From assembly GCF_001662875.1 (NCBI RefSeq), contig NZ_JPVZ01000006.1:62001-126000 (forward strand): a stretch of DNA of 64,000 bases, in the 5' to 3' direction. The DNA comes from Thalassospira tepidiphila MCCC 1A03514 (GTDB taxonomy: Bacteria > Pseudomonadota > Alphaproteobacteria > Rhodospirillales > Thalassospiraceae). Of this stretch, positions 19,063 through 28,392 are shown in pieces (the stretch's first letter is position 1; every line of letters starts with the position of its first letter). The notes under the pieces were generated by a model, which was not told where the DNA came from, did not search any database, and saw only the letters and a list, made by a program, of their open reading frames with translations. A program made the position numbers and the translations under genes.

Positions 19063-20322
19063 TTAAACGGCCTTGAAAACAAGCGATGCGTTGGTGCCGC
19101 CAAAGCCGAACGAGTTCGACAGAGCGACATTGACTTTACGCTGTTTGGCTTCAAGCGGAACCAGATCGATGCCTTTGCATGCCTCGGACGGATTGCGCAG
19201 GTTCAACGTCGGCGGAACAACGCCTTCGTGGATCGCAAGGATCGAGAACACTGCTTCAATCGCACCGGCCGCACCCAGAAGGTGACCGGTTGCCGATTTG
19301 GTCGAAGACATCGACATTTTCTGGGCGTGATCACCGAACAGGCGCTTGACCGCACCCAGTTCGATTTCATCACCCAGCGGAGTCGAGGTGCCGTGTGCGT
19401 TGACGTAATCAACGTCTTCCGGGTTCAGACCCGCATTGCGGATGGCATTGCGCATCGAACGGAAGCCACCATTGCCGTCTTCGGCCGGTGCGGTGATGTG
19501 ATAAGCATCACCCGACATGCCGTAACCAGCAACTTCGGCGTAAATCTTGGCACCACGCGCCTTGGCGTGTTCGTATTCTTCTAGAACAACACAGCCCGCA
19601 CCTTCGCCCATGACGAAACCGTCACGGCCTTCATCCCACGGACGGGATGCTTCGGTCGGTGTGTCGTTGTAACTGGTCGAAAGCGCACGTGCAGCAGCAA
19701 AGCCCGCCATGCCAAGACGGCAAACAGCAGCTTCGGCACCACCCGCAACCATGACATCGGCATCGCCAAGCATAATCATGCGCGATGCGTCGCCAACGGC
19801 GTGTGCACCGGTCGAACAGGCGGTAACCACCGCATGGTTCGGACCTTTAAGACCGTGTTTGATCGAAACCTGACCTGAAACCAGGTTAATCAGACAAGAC
19901 GGAATGAAGAACGGACTGACACGACGGGTCTTGCCGTTATTGACGAGATCAGTTGCCTCGGAAATCTTGGGCAACCCACCGATCCCAGAACCGATCAAAA
20001 CGCCGGTTGCTTCCTGATCTTCGTCGGTTTCCGGCTTCCAGCCAGAATCCGCAATCGCCTGATCAGCAGCAGCAATCCCATAGACGATAAAATCGTCCAT
20101 TTTCTTCATGTCTTTGATCGAGACATGATCTTCAGCGTTGAAAAGTCCGTCACCCTCACCGCGCGGCACGAGGCCTGCGATTTTGGCAGGGATATCCGAC
20201 ACGTCAAACGTATCGATGCTTTTGATCCCGGATTGGCTGTTCAGCAGTTTCTGCCAAGTATTCTGTGCCCCGCTAGCAAGCGGAGTAACAGCACCAATAC
20301 CGGTAACAACTACGCGTCTCAT
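19063..20322 (-). CDS. fabF: Beta-ketoacyl-ACP synthase II
   Basis: FabF condenses malonyl-ACP with acyl-ACP in fatty-acid elongation. The 419-residue thiolase-fold enzyme carries the nucleophile cysteine in TACSTGAHA (about residue 168), catalytic His in NAHGTSTPLGD (about 306) and KSATGHLLGAAGA (about 339), the Cys-His-His set of KAS I/II. MRRVVVTGIGAVTPLA at the start and the length match FabF. It follows acpP by 88 bases, with a terminator-like hairpin between. Confidence 0.94.
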   Translation of the reverse strand: MRRVVVTGIGAVTPLASGAQNTWQKLLNSQSGIKSIDTFDVSDIPAKIAGLVPRGEGDGLFNAEDHVSIKDMKKMDDFIVYGIAAADQAIADSGWKPETDEDQEATGVLIGSGIGGLPKISEATDLVNNGKTRRVSPFFIPSCLINLVSGQVSIKHGLKGPNHAVVTACSTGAHAVGDASRMIMLGDADVMVAGGAEAAVCRLGMAGFAAARALSTSYNDTPTEASRPWDEGRDGFVMGEGAGCVVLEEYEHAKARGAKIYAEVAGYGMSGDAYHITAPAEDGNGGFRSMRNAIRNAGLNPEDVDYVNAHGTSTPLGDEIELGAVKRLFGDHAQKMSMSSTKSATGHLLGAAGAIEAVFSILAIHEGVVPPTLNLRNPSEACKGIDLVPLEAKQRKVNVALSNSFGFGGTNASLVFKAV

Positions 20323-20360
20323 CCCGCATTACGCCTTTATTCTATGAATCCAGCAAAGAC

Positions 20361-20394
20361 GAAAAGGGCGCCTGAGGATGCCCTCTAGGCGCCC
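20361..20394 (-). terminator. Terminator or attenuator between acpP and fabF
   Basis: On the minus strand GGGCGCCT (20394-20387) pairs with AGGCGCCC (20373-20366), followed by TTTTC. It probably ends most acpP transcripts, so the abundant carrier protein is made in excess over fabF. Confidence 0.65.
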
Positions 20395-20410
20395 ATGTCT
20401 AACAGCAAAC

Positions 20411-20647
20411 TTAGCTGTCCGCCTTTTCGATGAAGTCGATCGCGTCTTTAACGGTCAGAATTTTTTCAGCCGCGTCATCCGGAATTTCACAACCGAATTC
20501 TTCTTCAAACGCCATAACCAGCTCAACGGTGTCCAGGCTGTCTGCGCCCAGATCGTCGATGAAGCTTGCGTTTTCAGTGACCTTGTCTTCTTCAACACCG
20601 AGGTGCTCGACAACGATCTTCTTCACGCGATCTGCGACATCACTCAT
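20411..20647 (-). CDS. acpP: Acyl carrier protein
   Basis: A 78-residue acidic four-helix protein that carries acyl chains on 4'-phosphopantetheine. The attachment motif is [13 protein letters not shown] with Ser37 modified. Length and sequence are canonical. It lies between fabG and fabF on the minus strand, with a 170-bp upstream gap that probably holds its own promoter. Confidence 0.97.
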   Translation of the reverse strand: MSDVADRVKKIVVEHLGVEEDKVTENASFIDDLGADSLDTVELVMAFEEEFGCEIPDDAAEKILTVKDAIDFIEKADS

Positions 20648-20804
20648 AGCTCAAATCCTTCAATAGGTTTTCTGTCAGTTAGTTTACACGTGGTACCCGT
20701 TGTGTCCCCCTATTGAAGGAGTTCCCGGGAACCGGAAACCGGCAACGAACAATCGCCAGTTTCAATATTTGGTATAGCGGCCTCTTTTAAACAGAAAAGA
20801 AGGC

Positions 20805-20819
20805 AACCCGCAACGGGTT
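20805..20819 (-). terminator. Weak hairpin at the fabG end
   Basis: On the minus strand AACCCG pairs with CGGGTT over a 3-base loop, with a T-rich tract (CTTCTTTTCTGTTT) beyond. The stem is short and overlaps the fabG stop codon. Confidence 0.35.
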
Positions 20820-21558
20820 AAATCATCGCCATTCCGCCATTCACATGCAAGGTCTGTCCTGTGACATAAGCTGCTTCGTCACTTGCAAGATACAGAACCG
20901 CTGCTGCGATCTCTTTGCTGTCGCCCATGCGACCTGCCGGAATACCGCCCAAAAGCTTTTCTTTCTGGGCATCTCCAAGTTCTTCGGTCATGGCCGTGGT
21001 AATAAAGCCCGGTGCCACACAGTTAACCGTAATTCCGCGCGCCGCAACCTCTTGGGCCAGCGATTTTGACCAACCGATCATCCCGGCCTTGGCAGCGGCA
21101 TAGTTGGTCTGGCCTGGGTTACCGGTCACACCAACGATCGATGTGATATTGATAATACGGCCGTGGCGACGCTTCATCATGCCGCGAAGCGAGTTGCGCG
21201 CAAGCTTGAAGGCCGAGGTCAGGTTCACATCAAGAACCGCCTGCCAGTCTTCGTCCTTAAGACGCATGGCAAGCTGATCACGGGTGATACCGGCGTTGTT
21301 GACCAGAATATCAAGCTGACCACCAAGGGCTTCCTCGGCATTTTTGATCAGGCCATCGACCGATTCTTTATCCGAAAGGTTGGCCGGAACAACAACCGCG
21401 TTGCCACCGATTTCAGCAGCAACCGCTTCGAGGCGTTCCTGACGGGTGCCCGACAGAGCAACCTTCGCACCAGCTTCGGCCAGAACCTTGGCGATTTCGC
21501 CACCGATACCGCCGGTCGCACCGGTTACGAGTGCTGTTTTCCCTGCAAGATCAAACAT
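20818..21558 (-). CDS. fabG: 3-oxoacyl-ACP reductase
   Basis: FabG reduces 3-oxoacyl-ACP with NADPH. The 246-residue SDR has TGATGGIGGEIA (residues 12-23), NNAGITRD (about 87), the catalytic Ser in INITSIVGVTGNPGQ and YAAAKAGM (about 152), and the C-terminal YVTGQTLHVNGGMAMI typical of FabG. Position directly after fabD, with 42 bases between, separates it from unrelated SDR paralogues in this window. Confidence 0.95.
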   Translation of the reverse strand: MFDLAGKTALVTGATGGIGGEIAKVLAEAGAKVALSGTRQERLEAVAAEIGGNAVVVPANLSDKESVDGLIKNAEEALGGQLDILVNNAGITRDQLAMRLKDEDWQAVLDVNLTSAFKLARNSLRGMMKRRHGRIINITSIVGVTGNPGQTNYAAAKAGMIGWSKSLAQEVAARGITVNCVAPGFITTAMTEELGDAQKEKLLGGIPAGRMGDSKEIAAAVLYLASDEAAYVTGQTLHVNGGMAMI

Positions 21559-21600
21559 AAATTTTCGTTCCCTTTGGGTTCGTTCGTGTTCCGGACACTC

Positions 21601-22542
21601 TTACAGAGCGCCGAGGAATGCTTCGATATCTGTCGGACCATTCACAGCCGTGCCACTCAGATCGCGGTCAATACGGCGTACCATGCCGGTCAAAACTTTG
21701 CCTGCGCCGATCTCTACCAGATCGGTGATGCCCTGTTCTTTCATATAAAGAACCGACTCACGCCAGCGCACGGTGCCGCAAACCTGCTCTACAAGGAGTT
21801 TACGAATGGTTTCCGGATCGTCAGTTTTTTCTGCGGTCACATTGGCAACCACCGGCTTGCCCGGTGCATTCATGGTCACAGCGCCAAGCGCCTCTGCCAT
21901 GCGATCGGCTGCCGGCTGCATCAGGGCACAATGGAACGGTGCCGATACCGGCAACAAGACGGCGCGCTTTGCACCCTTTTCCTTGGCGATCTCAATCGCG
22001 CGTTCCACAGCGGCCTTGTGACCGGAAACAACAATCTGCCCGCTGGCATTGTCATTGGCAGCGGTGCAAACTTCACCCTGTGCTGCTTCTTCGGCAACCG
22101 CAACCGCGTCGACATAATCAAGACCAAGAAGGGCTGCCATCGCGCCAACACCAACCGGAACGGCGGCCTGCATCGCCTGACCACGGATTTTCAAAAGGCG
22201 CGCGGCATCGGAAATGGCAAAGGTACCAGCGGCTGCAAGGGCGGAATATTCGCCAAGGGAATGACCGGCAACAAGGTCGCACTTATCGGTCAGGGTAAAG
22301 CCGCCTTCTTTTTCCAAAACACGGGTCACCGCAAGACTGACCGCCATCAAGGCCGGCTGCGCGTTTTCGGTCAAGGTCAGTTCGTTTTCCGGACCTTCGA
22401 ACATCAACGCGCTAAGCTTTTGTGAAAGCGCATCATCAACTTCCTGGAAAACTTCGCGGGCAACTGGGAATGCGTCTGCCAGTTCCTTGCCCATACCTAC
22501 CGCTTGCGACCCCTGTCCGGGGAAAACGAGTGCGCGTGTCAT
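21601..22542 (-). CDS. fabD: Malonyl-CoA:ACP transacylase
   Basis: FabD transfers malonyl from CoA to ACP to start fatty-acid elongation. The 313-residue protein has FPGQGSQAVGMG at its start, the nucleophile serine in AGHSLGEYSALAAAG (about residue 95), an Arg in this region and the catalytic His in VSAPFHCALMQPAA (about 203). It is the first gene of the minus-strand order fabD-fabG-acpP-fabF-mltG. Confidence 0.95.
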   Translation of the reverse strand: MTRALVFPGQGSQAVGMGKELADAFPVAREVFQEVDDALSQKLSALMFEGPENELTLTENAQPALMAVSLAVTRVLEKEGGFTLTDKCDLVAGHSLGEYSALAAAGTFAISDAARLLKIRGQAMQAAVPVGVGAMAALLGLDYVDAVAVAEEAAQGEVCTAANDNASGQIVVSGHKAAVERAIEIAKEKGAKRAVLLPVSAPFHCALMQPAADRMAEALGAVTMNAPGKPVVANVTAEKTDDPETIRKLLVEQVCGTVRWRESVLYMKEQGITDLVEIGAGKVLTGMVRRIDRDLSGTAVNGPTDIEAFLGAL

Positions 22543-22707
22543 TATATTAAATAAACCCTTGTCCGCTTCTACGAAGACTGTGCCGAAATCCGGCCCCTTG
22601 AAATTGAGCCACCCTTGATAGCGTGCGCAAGCGCACTGTCAAGAACTGAAACCTGATGGGCGCGGTTGGTTTGATTTTTTTACGCCCCAAAACTGCACGT
22701 CGCGATA

Positions 22708-22725
22708 ACACTATAACAATAGTGT
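22708..22725. promoter_or_regulatory. Inverted repeat upstream of fabD, possible operator
   Basis: ACACTAT (22708-22714) and ATAGTGT (22719-22725) form a perfect 7-bp dyad with a 4-base centre, 166 bp upstream of fabD. It could be a regulator site or a small hairpin; no known consensus is claimed. Confidence 0.3.
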
Positions 22726-23059
22726 GACTTTCGGGTTTGACACCCGATTTGCGCGTTTATGGCATATTTTGCGTCATTTACGAAGGACTGGCTGTTGCGC
22801 AGCGCACAATCCCCGGCGCCCAGCATCCACAAGCTCCACCGCCGAAGCCCCATGGAAAACCAAGGCCTGCTGTCGCTTTAAGTCCGAAGACACATCGAAT
22901 GCAGGGACAAACGCCGCCTTCACAATCGCGTGCATGTCGGTTATCCCGAAACCGCAATGCTCACGCAGTGACAGATCGATGTCAGAAACACGCAGGTTTC
23001 TGCCGATACTGTCAAAGCCATCGCGCTATCCCGTAATCGGCAAAAAGCTGCATTTGGCG

Positions 23060-23087
23060 TTGCACTCATGGGCGAAAAGTGTATATT
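23060..23087 (+). promoter_or_regulatory. Sigma-70-type promoter for rpsF
   Basis: TTGCAC (23060-23065) and TATATT (23082-23087) are separated by 16 bases, a near-consensus housekeeping promoter. It lies about 100 bases before rpsF, leaving a leader with two hairpins. Confidence 0.65.
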
Positions 23088-23107
23088 CCGCCGTCTCACG
23101 GCTCCTT

Positions 23108-23152
23108 GCCGGGATTGTCCGGCTATGCCTGCATGGCACGAGGTCATGCAGG
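23108..23152 (+). promoter_or_regulatory. Structured rpsF leader, possible S6:S18 autoregulatory RNA
   Basis: Two hairpins lie between the promoter and rpsF: GCCGG/CCGGC (23108-23112 with 23119-23123) and CCTGCATG/CATGCAGG (23128-23135 with 23145-23152). Leaders of rpsF in several phyla bind the S6:S18 complex through CCG-containing structures. CCG is present here, but the full consensus was not confirmed. Confidence 0.35.
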
Positions 23153-23185
23153 AAGAGATAAGCCAAAAGGAGTAATAGGAGTATT

Positions 23186-23563
23186 ATGAGCAAATACGAA
23201 AGCGTGTTTATCGCACGTCAGGACTTCTCGACCGCACAGGTCGAAAGTCTGAACGAAAAGCTGACCCAGACCATCGAAGGTCTCGGCGGCAAAATCGCCA
23301 AAACCGAATATTGGGGTCTGCGTTCCCTGGCATACCGTGTCAAAAAGAACCGCAAAGGCCACTATACTCTCTTCCAGATCGAAGCTGACAAAGACGCGAT
23401 CGCGGAATACGAGCGTCAGATGCGCCTGAACGAAGACGTTCTGCGTCAGATGACTGTCAAGGTTGACGAGTTCGAAGAAGAACAGTCTGCCATTCTGCGC
23501 AACCGCGACGAGCGCGGCGGTCGTGGCGGTAATCGCCGTGGCGGTCCCCGTCAGAACGGCTAA
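23186..23563 (+). CDS. rpsF: 30S ribosomal protein S6
   Basis: S6 binds the central domain of 16S rRNA together with S18. The 125-residue protein has the usual alpha-beta core (YESVFIARQDFS, then GLRSLAYRVKKNRKGHY) and a Gly/Arg-rich C-terminal tail (about residues 110-125). AAAAGGAG precedes the ATG closely. It is followed by rpsR after 22 bases. Confidence 0.97.
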   Translation: MSKYESVFIARQDFSTAQVESLNEKLTQTIEGLGGKIAKTEYWGLRSLAYRVKKNRKGHYTLFQIEADKDAIAEYERQMRLNEDVLRQMTVKVDEFEEEQSAILRNRDERGGRGGNRRGGPRQNG

Positions 23564-23585
23564 CCGATAGCGAGGAGATAATATC

Positions 23586-23819
23586 ATGGCTGGACGTCGT
23601 CTGTTTTTCCGTCGTCGTAAAACCTGCCCGTTCTCGGGTGATGATGCGCCGAAGATTGACTACAAAGATGTCAAACTGCTGCAGCGTTTCGTTTCCGAAC
23701 GCGGCAAAATCGTTCCGAGCCGTATCACTGCGGTTTCGGCCAAGAAGCAGCGCGAACTGGCGAAAGCCATCAAGCGTGCACGCTTCCTGGCGCTGCTGCC
23801 CTACGCAGACCAGGTCTGA
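23586..23819 (+). CDS. rpsR: 30S ribosomal protein S18
   Basis: A 77-residue basic ribosomal protein with RRRKTCPF and [18 protein letters not shown], both canonical for S18, and [20 protein letters not shown] toward the C-terminus. It partners with S6 on the platform of the small subunit. It has a GAGGAG-like ribosome site 10 bases upstream and lies in the rpsF-rpsR-DUF2232-rplI run. Confidence 0.97.
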   Translation: MAGRRLFFRRRKTCPFSGDDAPKIDYKDVKLLQRFVSERGKIVPSRITAVSAKKQRELAKAIKRARFLALLPYADQV

Positions 23820-23831
23820 GGCAGTCGGCAA

Positions 23832-23850
23832 GAGACCCTTTTGAGGTCTC
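23832..23850 (+). other. Intercistronic hairpin after rpsR
   Basis: GAGACC (23832-23837) pairs with GGTCTC (23845-23850) over a 7-base loop that is T-rich. It has no trailing T-run, so it may be a processing or stability element that separates expression of the ribosomal genes from the DUF2232 gene. Confidence 0.35.
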
Positions 23851-23863
23851 GGGCCGGGAGTAA

Positions 23864-24805
23864 ATGATGCAACGTGACACCCTCATAGCGATTGGGACCG
23901 GACTTGGCAGTGCCGTTCTGTTCCTGCTGGTTCTATCAGGAAATCCGTTTGCTCTTTTGCTTTCATACTTCGGGCATCTGCCGCTTTTCCTTACGGGATT
24001 GTGGCAAGGGCCCAAACGCCTGCTGGTTGCGGCATTTGCCGCATGTATTGCCCTCATTCTTATGGGGGGATTACTGCCTTTCACGGTCTTTATGGTCGTG
24101 TTTGCCGGACCGGCGATGTTGTTGACCCGCATGGCGCTGGTCGTCCGGAAAGATCAAAATGGCAATCTTGCCTTTCTGCCTTCCGGAATTGTAGTAAGTG
24201 CCATGGCCGTCATGGTCGCGACGGTAATGATCTTCGTTACCGGAACACTGACGGCGGAAGGTGTGGACATTCAGGACTTCATCGCGAAGTTCCTGAGCCA
24301 GATGTACTCGGAAATGGGTGTCCCTATGACATCCGATGTTCAGGGTCTGATTGGTATGTTCCAGACTTACTTCCCGGCGATTGCGGCGGTGAGCTGGCTT
24401 TTGATGCTGTTCGCCAATGCCGCAATCGCACAGGCAATTTTGGTGCGTGCAGGCAAAAACCTGCGTCCGACACCAAGTATGGCAACCTTTGCCTTGCCTG
24501 GCTGGTCACTGTTTGTGTTTGCCCTGGCCGGATTTACGGTCGGCTTTGCCGATGGTTCGCTGGCTTATGTGGCGCGCAACGTCGCGGTGGTACTGGCAGT
24601 GCCGTTCCTGTTTCAGGGATTGGCGCTGGTGCATGGGCAGGCAGCCCGATGGCCGCAAAAACGTGTAATTCTGACGGTGTTTTACATCGTCGCGGTTCTG
24701 TCCACCTGGTCGTTTATCGCGATCACCGGACTTGGAATTGTTGAGCATTTAATCAGGCTGCGGGGGAAAGAACCGATGACCCGTAGCAATGAGGAGGATC
24801 GGTGA
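23864..24805 (+). CDS. DUF2232 family integral membrane protein
   Basis: A 313-residue, strongly hydrophobic protein with about eight predicted membrane segments, beginning [20 protein letters not shown]. It matches the YybS/DUF2232 type of membrane protein commonly found between rpsR and rplI in alphaproteobacteria. The function is not known to me. Its stop overlaps the rplI start (TGATG), so it is translationally coupled to L9. Confidence 0.8.
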   Translation: MMQRDTLIAIGTGLGSAVLFLLVLSGNPFALLLSYFGHLPLFLTGLWQGPKRLLVAAFAACIALILMGGLLPFTVFMVVFAGPAMLLTRMALVVRKDQNGNLAFLPSGIVVSAMAVMVATVMIFVTGTLTAEGVDIQDFIAKFLSQMYSEMGVPMTSDVQGLIGMFQTYFPAIAAVSWLLMLFANAAIAQAILVRAGKNLRPTPSMATFALPGWSLFVFALAGFTVGFADGSLAYVARNVAVVLAVPFLFQGLALVHGQAARWPQKRVILTVFYIVAVLSTWSFIAITGLGIVEHLIRLRGKEPMTRSNEEDR

Positions 24806-25419
24806 TGGAAGTTATTCTGCTCCAGCGGGTAGAAAAACTCGGTCAGATGGGTGACGTAGTCACTGTCAAGCCGGGCCACGCCCGCAACCGCTTGCTGCCG
24901 CAGGGCATGGCCCTTCGTGCAACCAAAGCAAACATCTCTGTGTTCGAAGCACAGAAAGCACAGCTTGAAGCTGACAACTTGGAACGCCGTAAGGAAGCAG
25001 AAGCTGTTTCCGAGAAGATGGGTGAACTCGCAGTCACCGTCGTTCGTCAGGCATCCGACGTTGGCCAGCTTTATGGTTCGGTCACTGCCCGCGATATCGC
25101 AAACGCAGTAACCGAAGCAGGCTTCACTGTTGCCCGTACCCAGGTCGTTCTTGATCAGCCGATCAAGACCCTTGGTCTGCATCAGGTCCGTATCAACCTG
25201 CACCCGGAAGTTATCATTGAGGTAACTGCCAACGTTGCACGTTCCGAAGAAGATGCCGCTGAACAGCTCCGCAAGGGTTCTGCTGTTCTTGGCACCATCG
25301 AAGAAATGGAAGCGGAAGAAGAGGAAGCCCTCGAAGCCGCTGAAGAACTCTTCGAAGAAGAAGTTCCGGCTGACCTTGCAGAAGCAATCGAAGCTGACGA
25401 AGAAGAAACCAACGCTTAA
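24805..25419 (+). CDS. rplI: 50S ribosomal protein L9
   Basis: L9 has an N-terminal rRNA-binding domain ([17 protein letters not shown], then [16 protein letters not shown]), a long connecting helix and a C-terminal domain. At 204 residues it is about 50 longer than E. coli L9; the extra C-terminal tail (about residues 158-204) is very acidic and rich in Glu and Ala. The start is ATG 24805, overlapping the previous stop, with GAGGAGG upstream; a GTG 3 bases earlier would also read in frame. A strong terminator follows. Confidence 0.95.
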   Translation: MEVILLQRVEKLGQMGDVVTVKPGHARNRLLPQGMALRATKANISVFEAQKAQLEADNLERRKEAEAVSEKMGELAVTVVRQASDVGQLYGSVTARDIANAVTEAGFTVARTQVVLDQPIKTLGLHQVRINLHPEVIIEVTANVARSEEDAAEQLRKGSAVLGTIEEMEAEEEEALEAAEELFEEEVPADLAEAIEADEEETNA

Positions 25420-25441
25420 TCGCAGGTTCTTCGAACGATTT

Positions 25442-25480
25442 GAAAACGGCACATCCGCAGGGATGTGCCGTTTTCTTTTG
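25442..25480 (+). terminator. Rho-independent terminator
   Basis: A perfect 15-bp stem (25442-25456 with 25461-25475) over a 4-base loop, with the T-run partly inside the 3' arm and extending to TTTTG. It ends the rpsF-rplI operon. Confidence 0.85.
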
Positions 25481-25623
25481 CCTTAACGCCAAAGCCCGTC
25501 GATTTTTTCAAAGCATTTCAGGAGCCTGCGGCATTTGCGACCTCTGCGCTGGCGGAATACCGGCTATGAGTTATACCGATTAGCTCTTTGCGGTCTTGCG
25601 GATGCCTGCTACCTTTTCGGCCC

Positions 25624-27162
25624 ATGACAGATCCCAATTTAGATGCCCTTTTTGCCCCGCTTGAACCGGACCATGGCGCCGACACCGAAATGGTGCTCGA
25701 TCGCATGGCGCCGCACAATTTTGAAGCGGAGGCTGCCCTTCTTGGCGCGATCCTAAATAACAACGCCGCCTACGAGCGCGTGTCTGATATTCTGCGCCCG
25801 GAACATTTCGCTGATGGGCGTCACGGCCGCATCTTTGAGGCCTGCGGCAAGCTGATCGAACGCGGCCAACTGGCCAACCCGGTCACGCTCAAAGCCTATT
25901 TCAAGCAGGATGAACATCTTGCCGAAATCGGCGGTGCGCAATATCTGGCCGAACTGTCAAACAATCTGGTTTCGGTGATCAATGCCAGCGACTATGGCAA
26001 GCTGGTCTATGACCTGTATCTGCGTCGTGAACTGATCGAACTTGGCGAGGAAGTCGTCAACGAAGCCTATCAGTACGAACTTGATACCGACGCCACCAAC
26101 CAGATCGAAAGAGCCGAACAGAAACTGTTCTCGCTGGCAACAGCCGGTTCTGCGGAATCGGGCTTTGTCGCCTTTGGCCCTGCCCTGGCCAAGGCCTATG
26201 AGAATATCGATCACGCCTATAAAAACGCCGGGCGCGTTGTTGGCGTGACCACGGGCTTGCGCGATATTGACCGCAAACTGGGTGGTTTGCACCCATCTGA
26301 CTTGCTGATCCTTGCCGGTCGTCCGTCGATGGGTAAAACAGCCCTTGCGATGAACATCGCGTTTAACGCCGCCATCGCATCGCATCAGAACCGCGCAGCA
26401 GGCGAAGACACCCGTGATGAAACCCGAACCGGGGCGATTGCCGTATTCTCGCTTGAGATGGCGGCCGAACAGCTTGCCGGGCGCCTTTTGTCGCAGGCGG
26501 CCGAGGTTTCGGGCGATAACATGCGCCGTGGTGATCTGAACGAACAGGATTTTGAACGTCTGTTGCTGGCAACCCAGGAACTCAATACCGTTCCGCTTTA
26601 TATCGATGATACGCCGGCCCTGCCGGTATCGACACTTCGCACACGTTGCCGCCGCCTGAAACGTCAGCACGGCCTTGCGATGATCGTCGTCGATTACCTG
26701 CAGCTTCTGGCACCGCCGACCAACTTCCGCGGCGATGGCCGCGTGCAGGAAGTCTCGGAAATTACCCGTATGCTCAAGGCGATTGCCAAGGAGCTCGAAG
26801 TGCCGGTGCTTGCCCTTTCGCAGCTCTCACGTGCGGTCGAACAGCGCGAAGACAAACGTCCGCAGCTTTCCGACCTTCGTGAATCCGGCTCGATCGAGCA
26901 GGACGCCGACGTCGTGATGTTCATTTATCGCGAACAGTACTATCTCGAACGTGCCGAACCGGCCCAACGTCCGGAAGAAGCCACCGACAAGTTCGGGGAA
27001 CGTTACTCGCAGTGGCAGGAACGTCTGAACCACGTTTACAACACTGCCGAGGTTATTGTTGCCAAGCAGCGTCACGGCCCGGTGGGCAACGTGCGCCTGT
27101 TCTTTGACGGGAACTACACCAAGTTTGGTGATCTTGATCACACAGAAGAAGAATATGAATAG
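25624..27162 (+). CDS. dnaB: Replicative DNA helicase DnaB
   Basis: DnaB is the hexameric 5'-3' helicase of the replication fork. The 512-residue protein has the N-terminal primase-interacting helical domain (PHNFEAEAALLGAIL at about 27-41) and the RecA-like C-terminal motor with Walker A GRPSMGKTALAMNIA (about 230-244), the IVVDYLQLL Walker B, and DLRESGSIEQDADVV. The start at ATG 25624 leaves the usual short N-terminus; 12 more residues upstream in frame have no support. Location after rplI is conserved in many proteobacteria. Confidence 0.95.
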   Translation: MTDPNLDALFAPLEPDHGADTEMVLDRMAPHNFEAEAALLGAILNNNAAYERVSDILRPEHFADGRHGRIFEACGKLIERGQLANPVTLKAYFKQDEHLAEIGGAQYLAELSNNLVSVINASDYGKLVYDLYLRRELIELGEEVVNEAYQYELDTDATNQIERAEQKLFSLATAGSAESGFVAFGPALAKAYENIDHAYKNAGRVVGVTTGLRDIDRKLGGLHPSDLLILAGRPSMGKTALAMNIAFNAAIASHQNRAAGEDTRDETRTGAIAVFSLEMAAEQLAGRLLSQAAEVSGDNMRRGDLNEQDFERLLLATQELNTVPLYIDDTPALPVSTLRTRCRRLKRQHGLAMIVVDYLQLLAPPTNFRGDGRVQEVSEITRMLKAIAKELEVPVLALSQLSRAVEQREDKRPQLSDLRESGSIEQDADVVMFIYREQYYLERAEPAQRPEEATDKFGERYSQWQERLNHVYNTAEVIVAKQRHGPVGNVRLFFDGNYTKFGDLDHTEEEYE

Positions 27163-27211
27163 AGGATAGGGCAACCACCCATCCACCAACGGATTCCACG
27201 GGGTATTACGA

Positions 27212-28333
27212 ATGACCGTTCTTCCCGCCGTCGGCCGTGCTGCCGAGTGCGCGGAACTGCAAATCAATCTGAAAGCAGTTGCCGACAACTATAAAACCCT
27301 GACCAAACGCTATACCGGGCGCACCTGTGCGGCTGTGGTAAAGGCGAATGCCTATGGTCTTGGCGCCGAAACCATTGTCCCGGTCCTGAAAAAGCAGGGA
27401 TGCCGGCTGTTCTTTGTGGCACAAGCCAACGAAGCCGCCGAACTGTTCCCGGTTTTGCGTGGTGGTGGTCGCATTGCGGTTCTGAACGGTGTCCTGCCCG
27501 GTGACGAGGAATTCTTTATTGAAAATGACGTCATCCCGGTTCTGAATGATCTTGAACAGATCGAACGCTGGTCAAACCTGTGCCGCGAATATGAACGTCC
27601 GGCCCCGGCCTTTATCCATCTTGATACCGGCATGAGCCGCCTTGGCCTAACCCCGCATGATGTCAGCAACCTTGTCGATCGCTATTCATCCCTGCTCTAT
27701 GGGTTTGAAAAGGCCGGTTACATGACCCACCCGGTCGCGGCTGATGAGGCCGGCAACCCGGTCACCAAGGAACAGTACGACCTGTTCATGAAATGGTATC
27801 GTCGCCTGCCACCGGCCCCGCGCGGGTTCTGTAACTCGTCGGCGATTTTCCGCAACGATGACTACCATCTGGAATTCTGCCGTCCGGGCATCGCCCTTTG
27901 GGGTGGAAACCCGACGCCGGAAACCACCAACCCAATGCGTTCGGTCGTAAACCTCAAGGTCAAAGTCCTTCAGGTGCGCGAAATCGATGAGCCTCAGACA
28001 GTTGGTTATGGCGGCACCTGGCAGGCAAAACGCAAATCGAAAATCGCCACCCTTGCAGTCGGGTATGCAGATGGCTGGCTGCGTTCACTGTCCAATTCCG
28101 GCAAGCTGATCATCAAGGGCCATGAAGTTCCCTATGTCGGGCGTGTTTCGATGGATGCGATTACGGTTGATATTACCGACCTTCCGGGCAAAACGCTTAA
28201 GGCCGGGGATATGGTGTCGCTTCTTGATGACAAGATGACGGTTGACGACGTTGCATCTGCTGCTGGTACAATCGGTTATGAAATTCTAACTTCTCTTGGA
28301 CATCGCTACCGGCGGGTTTATACAGAGAGCTAA
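27212..28333 (+). CDS. alr: Alanine racemase
   Basis: Alr interconverts L- and D-alanine with pyridoxal phosphate for peptidoglycan synthesis. In this 373-residue protein the PLP lysine is in AAVVKANAYGLGA (about residue 40), the catalytic tyrosine is in TVGYGGTW (about 265), and GRVSMDAITVDITD is canonical. Gap to dnaB is 49 bases, and a dnaB-alr order occurs in many alphaproteobacteria. The protein has no signal peptide, so it is the cytoplasmic biosynthetic type. Confidence 0.93.
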   Translation: MTVLPAVGRAAECAELQINLKAVADNYKTLTKRYTGRTCAAVVKANAYGLGAETIVPVLKKQGCRLFFVAQANEAAELFPVLRGGGRIAVLNGVLPGDEEFFIENDVIPVLNDLEQIERWSNLCREYERPAPAFIHLDTGMSRLGLTPHDVSNLVDRYSSLLYGFEKAGYMTHPVAADEAGNPVTKEQYDLFMKWYRRLPPAPRGFCNSSAIFRNDDYHLEFCRPGIALWGGNPTPETTNPMRSVVNLKVKVLQVREIDEPQTVGYGGTWQAKRKSKIATLAVGYADGWLRSLSNSGKLIIKGHEVPYVGRVSMDAITVDITDLPGKTLKAGDMVSLLDDKMTVDDVASAAGTIGYEILTSLGHRYRRVYTES

Positions 28334-28392
28334 ATCATAATAGCCAGCCAGACAATTCCGGCAGGTCGATAACAGGGGACTTCGAAGTACAG

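Larger units (their letters stand above)
22543..23185. other. Long divergent intergenic region between fabD and rpsF
   Basis: A 643-bp spacer. The right part holds the rpsF promoter and a structured leader, and the left part a 7-bp dyad upstream of fabD (listed separately). Open frames from 22724 to 23161 have no ribosome site or recognisable protein family and are not called. No tRNA or other known RNA was recognised. Confidence 0.5.

Noticed and set aside
21163-22425. Open frame of 420 codons on the plus strand
   Set aside because: It is antisense to fabG and fabD, both with full catalytic motifs; the frame is open because of codon bias on the opposite strand.
22724-23161. Plus-strand open frame of 145 codons in the fabD-rpsF spacer
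   Set aside because: It runs through the rpsF promoter and leader hairpins and has no ribosome site or family.
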